Shown here one piece after another: positions 55,709 through 63,778 of a stretch of DNA of 64,000 nt (positions are counted from its first letter, which is position 1; every line of letters begins with the position of its first letter). The stretch lies in assembly GCF_003345255.1 (NCBI RefSeq), contig NZ_CP029331.1, forward strand, positions 1,612,001 through 1,676,000, in the 5' to 3' direction. The position numbers and the translations under genes were made by a program. The notes below the pieces were generated by a model. The model made no database searches. It worked only from the letters and a program-made list of their open reading frames with translations, and was not told where the DNA came from. This stretch comes from Pseudothauera hydrothermalis. GTDB lineage: Bacteria; Pseudomonadota; Gammaproteobacteria; Burkholderiales; Rhodocyclaceae.

Positions 55709-57279
55709 CCGTTGGCCTCCGCAGCGGCGAGCACCGCGCGGTTGGCCGGAAAGCTGACCCGCAGACGACAGCCGCCGACATGCTGCGGATCGATCTCCAG
55801 CACCCCACGGTGGCGGTTGACGATTTCCTGCGCCAAGGACAGGCCCACCCCGCGGGCACCGCCGCGCGAAGCCTTGGTGGAAAAGAAAGGCTCAAACACT
55901 TTCAAGCGCAGGGCCTCCGGGATGCCCGGACCGGTATCGACCACTTCGACCTCCACCTGGCCGTTGCGGGCCGCCGTGGCAAGATACAGCGCGCGCTCGT
56001 TCCAGCCGCGTACATTCATCGCCTCGATGGCGTTGCCGACGAGTTGCCGGAACAGGTTGCGTAAGGCTGCCGGATCGCCTTGCACCGAGGGCAGCACATG
56101 GGCCGGACGCCAGTCCACGGTGATGCCGGCCGACAGTAAAGCATCGGTTTCCAGCATCAGTACATCGCGCAATACCTCGTTGAGATTCACCGGCCCGCTG
56201 GGCTCCAGCGGCTCGGGCGGCATGGCCGCTTGCAGCGTGGCGATGGCGCGTTCGCCCGCAGTCTGGGCGTCGGCCAGTGCGCGCGCCAACGGATCGGACG
56301 CGGCATTTTGTCCGGCACGCCGCTTCTGCAAGGCCGCAGCCGCCGAGATCAGGTTGACCGGCCCTTGCAATTGGAAGATGGCGCCGGACAATGCCTCACG
56401 CAGACTTTGATTCAGTTCGCCTTCCGAGAGCATGGCGCGCATCGCCGCCAGGCGCAGCGCCTCTTCTTGGCGTTTGGATGCACTAATATCGTGCATGATC
56501 AAAAGCTGGTAGTCCTTGCGGTGGTCACCATAGAAGGCGTCCGGCAAGGTGGAGCGTTCTTCGAACCAGCTCAGCGAACAGGCATACCAGCGGGCTTCGC
56601 CACTGCCCGCGCTGTCGAAACGCAGTTCATGATTGACCAGCGGGCGACGCTGGCCAAGCGCGGTGTGGAAGGTTTCGCCCAGACTTTGCTGCAGCGCGTC
56701 GATCACCGCGTGCGCCGGTTCGGCCACCTGCAGCTCGGCGGCAATGCGCCGGTAGGCCGGATTGTCCAGCACCACCTGACCGTCGTCGTTGAGCAGCGCA
56801 ACCGCCACCGGGGCAACCGAAATCACCGATTCGATCAGCCGCTTGTGGTTAGTGAGCTGCTGGGCCAGGCGGTGTTCATCGGTGGCGTCCCAGTGCATCC
56901 CCAGGTAATGCTTTTTTCCGCCGTTTTGCGGTGCCAGCGGGGTCACGGTGAGTTCGGCCACATAGGGGCGCCCGTCTTTGCGGCGGTTGAGCAGGCGGCC
57001 GGTCCACGGACGGCCTTCGGTGAGCGCGCCCCACAGGGCCTGATACACCGACTTGGGCGTGGATTTGTAAGACAGCAACGACTGATTGCGCCCCACCACC
57101 TCCTCGGCGCTGTAGCCGGTGATCGCACAGAACGCCTTGTTGACATAAAGGATGGTGGCTGCGGCATCGGTAATGGAGATCGCAATTGCGGACTCATCGA
57201 CCGCATGGTGAAACAGCGCATCGGTGATGTCCGCGGGAATCTGCGGCAGCGGTGAGGAGGCGGGAGTGGAAGTGGCCAT
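55705..57279 (-). CDS. nifL: NifL, redox and nitrogen sensor antagonist of NifA
   Basis: The 524-residue protein has a flavin-type PAS domain (about 18-135; YVNKAFCAITGYSAEEVVGR, LLNRRKDGRPY), a second PAS-like domain (about 145-275), a histidine-kinase-like helical part and a GHKL ATPase domain (about 390-515; NLFRQLVGNAIEAMN, VVDTGPGIPEALRL, GVGLSLAQEIV). NifL binds NifA and blocks it under oxygen or fixed nitrogen. Its sigma-54 promoter at 57315-57329 is unusual compared with some diazotrophs but known from Klebsiella. Divergent from rnfA. Confidence 0.95.
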   Translation of the reverse strand: MATSTPASSPLPQIPADITDALFHHAVDESAIAISITDAAATILYVNKAFCAITGYSAEEVVGRNQSLLSYKSTPKSVYQALWGALTEGRPWTGRLLNRRKDGRPYVAELTVTPLAPQNGGKKHYLGMHWDATDEHRLAQQLTNHKRLIESVISVAPVAVALLNDDGQVVLDNPAYRRIAAELQVAEPAHAVIDALQQSLGETFHTALGQRRPLVNHELRFDSAGSGEARWYACSLSWFEERSTLPDAFYGDHRKDYQLLIMHDISASKRQEEALRLAAMRAMLSEGELNQSLREALSGAIFQLQGPVNLISAAAALQKRRAGQNAASDPLARALADAQTAGERAIATLQAAMPPEPLEPSGPVNLNEVLRDVLMLETDALLSAGITVDWRPAHVLPSVQGDPAALRNLFRQLVGNAIEAMNVRGWNERALYLATAARNGQVEVEVVDTGPGIPEALRLKVFEPFFSTKASRGGARGVGLSLAQEIVNRHRGVLEIDPQHVGGCRLRVSFPANRAVLAAAEANG

Positions 57280-57314
57280 GCGGGCAATCTCGCAACGCTA
57301 TCCAGAACGTATTA

Positions 57315-57329
57315 GCAATCAATGTGCCA
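57315..57329 (-). promoter_or_regulatory. Sigma-54 promoter of nifLA
   Basis: Minus strand TGGCACATTGATTGC fits TGGCAC-N5-TTGC perfectly. Expected start near 57303, 24 bases before nifL. No clear NtrC palindrome was found; the shared TGT-N10-ACA is 43 bases beyond the -24. Confidence 0.85.
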
Positions 57330-57371
57330 AATTGATAGCCACAGGGTCCGCCGCCGGCGCGTGCGATCGGC

Positions 57372-57387
57372 TGTCGCAATCCCGACA
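57372..57387. promoter_or_regulatory. NifA site between nifL and rnfA
   Basis: TGTCGCAATCCCGACA, exact TGT-N10-ACA. Centre is about 128 bases before the expected rnfA transcription start and about 77 bases before that of nifL, so it could serve both. Confidence 0.85.
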
Positions 57388-57452
57388 ATGGCCCGCAAGA
57401 TGGCGGACTCGATACAGTCGGCAAACCTCCCCGCAACGCACCAATTCCACTA

Positions 57453-57465
57453 AATCAAGGCATTA
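57453..57465 (+). promoter_or_regulatory. IHF-type site before rnfA
   Basis: AATCAAGGCATTA matches WATCAA-N4-TTR exactly and lies between the NifA site and the rnf -24 element, where a DNA bend is expected. Confidence 0.65.
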
Positions 57466-57481
57466 CGACTGCTCTTTGACG

Positions 57482-57496
57482 TGGCACGGGTTCTGC
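57482..57496 (+). promoter_or_regulatory. Sigma-54 promoter of the rnf operon
   Basis: TGGCACGGGTTCTGC, one mismatch (CTGC for TTGC). Expected start near 57508, 22 bases before rnfA. Confidence 0.85.
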
Positions 57497-57529
57497 TGAG
57501 CAAAGCCTGACTGCTTGGAGAGCAAGGCA

Positions 57530-58111
57530 ATGAACGAATGGCTGATGTTGTTGCTGGGCACAGCGTTGGTCAACAACGTGGTGCTGGTGAAATTCCTCGG
57601 TCTGTGCCCTTTCATGGGGGTGTCGCGCAAGATCGACAGCGCCTTGGGCATGGGACTGGCCACCACCTTCGTGCTGGTGCTGACCGGCGCGCTCACCTGG
57701 GCGCTGGAACATTGGCTGCTGGCGCCGCTGGAACTGGGGTATCTGCGCCTGCTGGGCTTCATTCTGGTGATTGCCGCGACCGTGCAGTTCGTGGAAATGG
57801 CGGTCAAGAAAAACGCGCCCCAGCTCTATCGGGTATTGGGCATTTATCTGCCACTGATTACCACCAACTGCGCGGTGCTGGGCGTGGCCCTGCTCAACGT
57901 GCAGGAGGGTGCGGGGTTTGTGACCAGCGTGCTCTACGCGCTGGGGTCGGCCATCGGTTTTACCGTGGTGCTGATTCTGTTTGCCGGCCTGCGCGAGCGC
58001 CTGGCGCTGGCGCGGGTGCCGACCGCTTTTGCCGGAGCGCCGATCGGTTTTATCACCGCCGGTTTGCTGTCGCTGGCCTTCATGGGTTTTGCCGGCCTCA
58101 CCAACCACTGA
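57530..58111 (+). CDS. rnfA: Rnf complex subunit A
   Basis: The 193-residue integral membrane protein has six helices; [21 protein letters not shown] and [12 protein letters not shown] are the paired repeats with the conserved Cys that may hold the membrane Fe-S site. Rnf moves electrons between NADH and ferredoxin using an ion gradient; here it is expected to reduce ferredoxin for nitrogenase. The start at 57530 (MNEW) follows CAAGGCA and is preferred to the upstream 57515. Length equals that of E. coli RsxA. First gene of rnfABCDGEH. Confidence 0.95.
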   Translation: MNEWLMLLLGTALVNNVVLVKFLGLCPFMGVSRKIDSALGMGLATTFVLVLTGALTWALEHWLLAPLELGYLRLLGFILVIAATVQFVEMAVKKNAPQLYRVLGIYLPLITTNCAVLGVALLNVQEGAGFVTSVLYALGSAIGFTVVLILFAGLRERLALARVPTAFAGAPIGFITAGLLSLAFMGFAGLTNH

Positions 58112-58126
58112 CACGGGGTGCCCAAG

Positions 58127-58702
58127 ATGTTGTCTGCCATCCTCAGTCTTTCGTTGCTTGGCGTTGCGCTCGGACTGATCCTGGGGGTTGCCGCGCGCCG
58201 CTTCCGGGTGCAAGCCAGCGGTATCGAAGCCGAGCTGCAAGCCATGATGCCCGGCACCAATTGTGGGCAGTGCGGCTACCCCGGCTGTGCGGGCGCGGCC
58301 GCCGCGCTGGCCAAGGGCGAAGCCGGCGCCACGTGTTGCCCGCCCGGCGGCCGCGAGCTGGCCGAAGCGCTCGCCGCCCGCCTGGGGCTTTCTTTGGACG
58401 CCGCAGCGCTGACCGATGACCTGCCACGGGTCGCAAGCGTGCGCGAGGAGCTTTGCATCGGTTGCACCAAGTGCTTCAAAGCCTGCCCCACCGACGCGGT
58501 CATCGGCGCAGTCAAACAGATTCACGCAGTCATCCGCGACGCTTGCACCGGTTGTGCCAAATGCGAGCCGATCTGCCCGACCGCAGCCATTACCTTGAGC
58601 CCAGTGCCGGTGACCCTGCAGACCTGGGTGTGGCCCAAACCGGTGCTGGAAGCCGGTCCGGCGACCGCGGCCGCTACCGGGCTGGCCGGCGCAAACGCTT
58701 GA
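58127..58702 (+). CDS. rnfB: Rnf complex subunit B, Fe-S protein
   Basis: The 191-residue protein has an N-terminal membrane anchor (AILSLSLLGVALGLILGVA), a cluster block CGQCGYPGC (residues about 45-53, with CCPPGG further on) and two ferredoxin motifs CIGCTKCFKACP and CTGCAKCEPICP. It passes electrons to the rest of the complex. The ATG at 58127 is preferred; a GTG at 58118 also opens the frame. Confidence 0.95.
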   Translation: MLSAILSLSLLGVALGLILGVAARRFRVQASGIEAELQAMMPGTNCGQCGYPGCAGAAAALAKGEAGATCCPPGGRELAEALAARLGLSLDAAALTDDLPRVASVREELCIGCTKCFKACPTDAVIGAVKQIHAVIRDACTGCAKCEPICPTAAITLSPVPVTLQTWVWPKPVLEAGPATAAATGLAGANA

Positions 58703-58714
58703 GGAGGACCGATC

Positions 58715-60247
58715 ATGGGCGCACCCGATCTTTCCCTGCTGCGCCGCATGAGGCGGCTGGTCGAGCGCTGGGGAGCCCACCCTGACGGTCGCAAACAGCC
58801 CGCCGCCGGCACTGCGATCGCTGCGCTGCCGCTGCCACCGCTTCTGACCCTGCCGCTCAGCCAACACATCGGCGCACCGGCACGCCCGGTGGTTGGCGCT
58901 GGCGCACGAGTGTTAGCCGGTCAATTGCTTGCCGAAGCGGCCGGGCCGGTATCGGCCCCGGTGCATGCGCCCACTTCGGGCATCATCCGGGGTATCGGCG
59001 ACGTAGCGGTGCCGCACCCGTCCGGCTTGACCGGTCCGGCCATCTTGTTGGAGTGCGACGGTCTGGATGAAGCGGTGCAATGGGCCGGCACCGACCCGTT
59101 TGCGCTGGCACCGGCCGAGATCGCCCGGCGGGTGGCCGCGGCCGGCATCGTCGGCCTGGGCGGCGCCACGTTCCCGGCTGCGGTCAAGCTCAGTCTGGGG
59201 CAAAGCACCCCGATTTCCACCCTGATTCTCAACGGTGGCGAATGCGAACCCTATCTATCCTGCGATGATCGGCTGATGCAAGAGCGCGCGCCCGAAGTCA
59301 TCGACGGTGCGCGGATCATTTTGCGCGCCATCGGCGGCCGCCGTGCACTGATTGGCGTGGAATCGAACAAGCCGCAGGCCATTGCCGCGCTGCGCGAGGC
59401 CGCTGCCGGCTTCGACGAAGTGACCGTGGTCACCGTGCCCAGCCGCTACCCGATGGGTTCGGAAAAGCAGCTGATCGCCTGGCTCACCGGCTGCGAGGTG
59501 CCCGCGCAGGGCCGACCGGCCGATATCGGTGTGGTGGTGCACAACGTCGGCACGGCGGCCGCCATCCATCGTGCAATCCGCTTTGGCGAGCCGCTCACCC
59601 GCCGTATCGTGACCGTGGCCGGCGGCGCGATTCGTACCCCCCGCAACCTGGAAGTACGCCTTGGCACCCCGGCCGCGGCGTTGGTGGACTTTTGCGGCGG
59701 ACTGACCGAAACCCCGGCGCGCCTGGTCATGGGCGGGCCGATGATGGGCATCGCGGTCGCTACCCTAGAACTGCCGATCGTCAAGGGCTCGGGCGGCGTG
59801 CTGGCGCTGACCGCCGCCGAAGCCGGTGCCGGTCGGCGCGTCGAAGGCCCCTGCATCCGTTGTGCCGCTTGCGCGCAAGCCTGTCCGATGGGCCTCATGC
59901 CGCTCGAGATGGCCGCGCGCATCCGTGCCGGCGACCTGGCCGCTTCGCTGGACTTGGGACTCAAAGATTGCATTGGCTGCGGCACGTGCTCTTTTGTGTG
60001 TCCCTCCAAAATTCCTCTGGTGCAGTACTTCAATCATGCCAAGGGGGAGCTGGCCGCGCGTGAGCGCAACAAGCTCAAGCAAGAGGCCATCCGCGAACTG
60101 GTCGAAGCGCGCGCCCAGCGCATGGCGCGCGAAGCGCGCGAAAAGGCCGAAGCGGCCGCCCGCCGCAAGGCCGAACGCGAACGCGCCAAGACCTTGGGCG
60201 GCGCACAAGCCAGCGCACAGCCGACCCGTGAGGATGCCACCGCATGA
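58715..60247 (+). CDS. rnfC: Rnf complex subunit C, NADH-binding Fe-S protein
   Basis: The 510-residue protein has an N-terminal barrel-sandwich part (GISLQQHIG-like LPLSQHIGAPARPVV), an NADH/FMN-binding Rossmann part (GIVGLGGATFPAAVKL, NGGECEPYLSCDDRLM), an SLBB region and two 4Fe-4S motifs CIRCAACAQACP and CIGCGTCSFVCP near 380 and 420. The C-terminal 60 residues are a charged helix (EKAEAAARRKAERERAK). AGGAGGACC precedes the start, and it overlaps rnfD by 4 bases. Confidence 0.95.
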   Translation: MGAPDLSLLRRMRRLVERWGAHPDGRKQPAAGTAIAALPLPPLLTLPLSQHIGAPARPVVGAGARVLAGQLLAEAAGPVSAPVHAPTSGIIRGIGDVAVPHPSGLTGPAILLECDGLDEAVQWAGTDPFALAPAEIARRVAAAGIVGLGGATFPAAVKLSLGQSTPISTLILNGGECEPYLSCDDRLMQERAPEVIDGARIILRAIGGRRALIGVESNKPQAIAALREAAAGFDEVTVVTVPSRYPMGSEKQLIAWLTGCEVPAQGRPADIGVVVHNVGTAAAIHRAIRFGEPLTRRIVTVAGGAIRTPRNLEVRLGTPAAALVDFCGGLTETPARLVMGGPMMGIAVATLELPIVKGSGGVLALTAAEAGAGRRVEGPCIRCAACAQACPMGLMPLEMAARIRAGDLAASLDLGLKDCIGCGTCSFVCPSKIPLVQYFNHAKGELAARERNKLKQEAIRELVEARAQRMAREAREKAEAAARRKAERERAKTLGGAQASAQPTREDATA

Positions 60248-61299
60248 ACATCGTCTCTGCCCCGCATATCCACGGCGCGCGCCCGGTCGGACAGGTGATG
60301 GGCCTGGTCATGCTCGCCCTGCTGCCGGCCACGCTGGCCGGCTTCTGGCGCTTTGGCTGGCCGGCGGTGTATTTGTGGCTGGTCACCGTGCTGGCCTGTG
60401 TGTTCGCCGAAGCGCTGTGCGTGCGTGTGGCCGAGCGCCCGGCCAAACCGGTACTTGCCGATGGCTCGGCGGTGCTCACCGGCTGGCTGCTGGCGCTGTC
60501 GTTGCCACCATGGGCGCCATGGTGGCTGGGCGCTACGGGTGGCGCGTTTGCCATCATCGTCTGCAAACACGCCTTCGGCGGCCTGGGCCAAAACCTGTTC
60601 AATCCAGCCATGGCCGCACGGGTGATGCTGCTGATTTCCTTTCCGGTGGAAATGACCCAGTGGCTCACCCCACTGCCGATTGGCAGCGCCGGCGCGCCGG
60701 ATGCGCTGGCTGCGCTTTCGATCACTTTCGGCACCATCCCCGACGGTATGACCAGCGCTTCGCTGCTCGATCAGACGCGCACCGCGGTCTCGCGCGCGCT
60801 GCCGATCGGCGGCGAGCTGGACCCGCTGGCCCTGAGCCTGGGCGAGCGCGCCGGCAGCCTGGGCGAGACCGGCGCGCTGCTGCTGGCCGCCGGCGGCCTG
60901 TTTCTGATTTTGATGCGGGTGATCGGCCTGAGCATCCCGGCTGCCTTCCTGCTTGGCCTCATGGTGCCCGCGGCCATCGCTCACTTTCTTGCCCCGGAGC
61001 GCTTTCTGGCGCCGCTGGCCCACCTTCTGACCGGCGGGGTGATGCTGGGCGCGTTTTTCATCGCCACCGACTACGTCACTTCGCCCTCGACGCCGCTCGG
61101 TCGCTGGATTTTCGGTTTGGGCTGCGGCTTGCTGAGCTGGATCATCCGCACCTGGGGTGCTTACCCCGAAGGGGTGGCTTTTGCGGTGTTGCTGATGAAT
61201 GCGGCCACGCCGCTGATCGACCACTACACCCGTCCACGCATCTTTGGCCGTACCCGCAGCGGAAATACCCTGACCACGGCCGCACCGAAAGGGACCTGA
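60244..61299 (+). CDS. rnfD: Rnf complex subunit D
   Basis: The 351-residue membrane protein has about ten helices (VMGLVMLALLPATLAGF, YLWLVTVLACVFAEAL and others). The block around residue 170 reads DGMTSASLLDQ, in the place where RnfD carries covalent FMN on a threonine (S-x-A-T). The residue here is Ser173, so the linkage may be altered. It overlaps rnfC (ATGA) and ends 3 bases before rnfG. Confidence 0.94.
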   Translation: MNIVSAPHIHGARPVGQVMGLVMLALLPATLAGFWRFGWPAVYLWLVTVLACVFAEALCVRVAERPAKPVLADGSAVLTGWLLALSLPPWAPWWLGATGGAFAIIVCKHAFGGLGQNLFNPAMAARVMLLISFPVEMTQWLTPLPIGSAGAPDALAALSITFGTIPDGMTSASLLDQTRTAVSRALPIGGELDPLALSLGERAGSLGETGALLLAAGGLFLILMRVIGLSIPAAFLLGLMVPAAIAHFLAPERFLAPLAHLLTGGVMLGAFFIATDYVTSPSTPLGRWIFGLGCGLLSWIIRTWGAYPEGVAFAVLLMNAATPLIDHYTRPRIFGRTRSGNTLTTAAPKGT

Positions 61300-61302
61300 G
61301 CG

Positions 61303-61980
61303 ATGCCCTGCACCACATCTGACCCGTCGGCCCCGGCCGCCCGCGCCGAGCGTTTGGACACGCTGTGGTATCAAACCGTGTCGCTGGGCGTGGTTGCCCT
61401 GATCGCGGGCGCGGCGTTGGCACTGGCCCATACCGCCACCGCGCCGCTAATTGCCGCCGCGCAAGCGCGCGATGTGGCCACTTCATTGGCGCAGGTGTTG
61501 CCGGACGACTTCCATGACAACGATCTGCTGACCGACACCATCGCGGTCAGCGCTGCCGATGGTCACCCGGTCACTGTGTATCGCGCCCGGCGCCGCGGCG
61601 AAATCGTGGCGGTCATCTATCAAATGACCGGCAAGGGCTACGGCGGGCCGGTGCGTCTGGTGATGGGTGTCGACCGCAACGGCCGTATCACCGGCGTGCG
61701 GATCACCGGCCACGCCGAAACCCCCGGCTTAGGCGACAAGATCGAAGCCGCACGCAGCCCGTGGATCGAGGGCTTTGCCGGTAAATCGCTGGATGACCCC
61801 AGTCCGGCACGCTGGGCGGTAAAAAAAGACGGTGGCGTGTTCGACCAGTTCGCCGGCGCCACCATCACCCCGCGCGCAGTCGTCGCCGCGGTCAAAGCGG
61901 GGCTGGAGCTCTACCAGGCGCAACGGGCGACGATGTTCGCCGACCCGGCTGCAGACGGCACCAAAGGGACAACACCATGA
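61303..61980 (+). CDS. rnfG: Rnf complex subunit G, FMN-binding
   Basis: The 225-residue protein has an N-terminal membrane helix (YQTVSLGVVALIAGAALALA) and a periplasmic FMN domain. The covalent FMN threonine is expected at Thr187 in FAGATITP; GHAETPGLGDKIE is another family block. It overlaps rnfE by 4 bases (ATGA). Confidence 0.95.
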   Translation: MPCTTSDPSAPAARAERLDTLWYQTVSLGVVALIAGAALALAHTATAPLIAAAQARDVATSLAQVLPDDFHDNDLLTDTIAVSAADGHPVTVYRARRRGEIVAVIYQMTGKGYGGPVRLVMGVDRNGRITGVRITGHAETPGLGDKIEAARSPWIEGFAGKSLDDPSPARWAVKKDGGVFDQFAGATITPRAVVAAVKAGLELYQAQRATMFADPAADGTKGTTP

Positions 61981-62717
61981 GCATGACGATCGAAGCAGCC
62001 GCCCCGGCTGGCAGCAAAGTCACCGGCGCCAACGCCCAAGCCGCGGTGGACTATCGCGGCATCCTCAGGCGCGGCGTTTGGAGCGAAAACCTGGTCTTTA
62101 CGCAAATGCTTGCCCTGTGCCCTCTGCTGGCGGTCACCGGCACCGCCACCAACGGCCTGGGCATGGGCCTGGCCACCACCGCCGTGCTGATCCTGGCCAA
62201 TATGGTCGTGGCGCTGATTCGTAACTGGGTCAGTGCCAGCGTGCGTATTCCGGTGTTCGTGGTACTGATCGCCACCCTGGTCACCTTGGTGGATATGGGG
62301 ATCAACGCCTGGCTGCATGAGCTGTACAAAGTGCTGGGTTTGTTCATCGCGCTGATCGTGTGCAACTGCGGCATCCTCGGACGGGCCGAAGCGTTCGCCT
62401 CCAAGAACCCGGTGGCTGCCTCGGCGGTGGATGGCATTGCCATCGGACTGGGCTTTACCCTGGCTTTGGTGGTGCTCGGCGCGGTGCGTGAATTGCTCGG
62501 TTCCGGCACCGTGTTTGCCGGCGCCAGCCTGCTGCTGGGCGATACGTTCCGCTTTCTGGAGATCACCGTGATCCCGGATTACAAAGGCTTTTTGCTGATG
62601 ATCCTGCCGCCCGGCGGCTTTCTGGCGCTGGGCATGCTGATGGCCGGCAAACGGGTCTGGGACGGCAAGCGTGCACACGCACGAGCGCGCACCCAGCCGG
62701 AAGCCGCACGGGTCTGA
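61977..62717 (+). CDS. rnfE: Rnf complex subunit E
   Basis: The 246-residue membrane protein is related to RnfA and has six helices with ENLVFTQMLALCPLLAVTGT and LIVCNCGILGRAEAFAS carrying the paired cysteines. An N-terminal extension of about 20 residues rich in alanine precedes the first helix. Followed by rnfH after 22 bases. Confidence 0.95.
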   Translation: MSMTIEAAAPAGSKVTGANAQAAVDYRGILRRGVWSENLVFTQMLALCPLLAVTGTATNGLGMGLATTAVLILANMVVALIRNWVSASVRIPVFVVLIATLVTLVDMGINAWLHELYKVLGLFIALIVCNCGILGRAEAFASKNPVAASAVDGIAIGLGFTLALVVLGAVRELLGSGTVFAGASLLLGDTFRFLEITVIPDYKGFLLMILPPGGFLALGMLMAGKRVWDGKRAHARARTQPEAARV

Positions 62718-62739
62718 ACGATTGTGGAGAAGATGGGCA

Positions 62740-63012
62740 ATGAGAGTGGCAGTTGCCTACGCAGAGCAAGGTCGTCAGGTTTGGCTGCGGGTGGACGTGC
62801 CCGAAGGTGCCACCGCGCTGGAGGCCATCCAGCGCTCCGGCGTGCTGGAGCTATGCCCGACGATAGACCTTGGAGCCCAGAAAGTGGGCGTATTCGGCAA
62901 GCCGATCAAGCTCGACACCGCGCTCCAACCCGGTGACCGCGTAGAAATCTATCGCCCAATCATCTGCGATCCCACCCAGGTGCCGCGACGTGACCGGGAT
63001 GAGCAGGACTGA
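62740..63012 (+). CDS. rnfH: RnfH, ubiquitin-like protein
   Basis: The 90-residue protein has the RnfH beta-grasp fold pattern: VAVAYAEQGRQVWLRVDVPE, GATALEAIQRSGVL, VGVFGKPIKLDTALQPGD and VEIYRPIICDP. The role is unknown, but it follows rnf genes in many diazotrophs. The start at 62740 is the ATG in GGGCAATG and gives the usual N terminus. It overlaps the next gene. Confidence 0.9.
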   Translation: MRVAVAYAEQGRQVWLRVDVPEGATALEAIQRSGVLELCPTIDLGAQKVGVFGKPIKLDTALQPGDRVEIYRPIICDPTQVPRRDRDEQD

Positions 63013-63778
63013 GGCGGACGCCGCGTCCTCTGCCGCTTCGGCAGATCGCCGCTGTGGGCAGTGCGCGCTGCGCGAGGACACGCTTGCACGCGGCACCTGC
63101 GCGCCGGGTGAGGCCTGTCTGATGGCCGATAGCGGTCGCCAAATCGACCGTTTCATGGCGCGCAATGTGCAATGGGCCGAACGCTGCCTCGACGATCCGT
63201 ATTGGGAACGCCGTGCCATCGCCGTCCGCTGGGCGCCGGCCGAGCGAGTCGCCCGCTTAGCCGACGATCCGGACGAAACCGTGCGCCGTGCGGTGGCCTC
63301 TCGCCTGGAGGGCGACGCCTTGCTGCGCTTGGCGCGCGACCCTGACCGAGAGGTGCGCCTGACGGTCGCCAGCCGTCTGCCACCGGCATTGCTCGAACGC
63401 ATGATCCACGACCCCGATTACGCAGTCCGCCGACAGGTGGCCCGCCGCCTGCCGCATGGCCGTCTGCCGCGCCTGGCCGATGACCCCGACCCGGTGGTAC
63501 GCAAGGAAGTCGCCCGCCGCCTGCCGGCATTCGCCCTGGCACGCATGGCCGCCGATCCGGACCCGCAAGTCCGCGCCGTGGTTGCGGGGCGCATGCTGCC
63601 CGAGGCCGCCGCAGCGCTGCTGACCGACCCGGACTGGAGCGTTCGCGCCGCAGCGCTGGCGCAAGCGCCACTGGAAGCGCTCTACGCATTACTCGACGAC
63701 CCGGAACCCGATGTGCGCGCACTGGCCGCCGAACGTCTGGGTCTGGCCGTGCCACCACCGCCAAGGAGGTCATCATGA
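62999..63778 (+). CDS. Fe-S leucine-rich-variant (LRV) repeat protein of the nif region
   Basis: The 259-residue protein has an N-terminal cysteine cluster (RRCGQCALRED, later GTCAPGEAC) expected to bind a 4Fe-4S cluster, followed by about eight 24-residue helical repeats such as RLADDPDETVRRAVASRLEG and RLADDPDPVVRKEVARRLPA. This is the layout of the LRV protein known from the Azotobacter nif region. The role is not known. The start at 62999 overlaps rnfH; a GTG at 62990 is possible. The stop overlaps the next ATG (ATGA). Confidence 0.87.
   Translation: MSRTEADAASSAASADRRCGQCALREDTLARGTCAPGEACLMADSGRQIDRFMARNVQWAERCLDDPYWERRAIAVRWAPAERVARLADDPDETVRRAVASRLEGDALLRLARDPDREVRLTVASRLPPALLERMIHDPDYAVRRQVARRLPHGRLPRLADDPDPVVRKEVARRLPAFALARMAADPDPQVRAVVAGRMLPEAAAALLTDPDWSVRAAALAQAPLEALYALLDDPEPDVRALAAERLGLAVPPPPRRSS

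Noticed and set aside
54965-56410. 481-codon open frame on the plus strand
   Set aside because: It is antisense to nifA and nifL.
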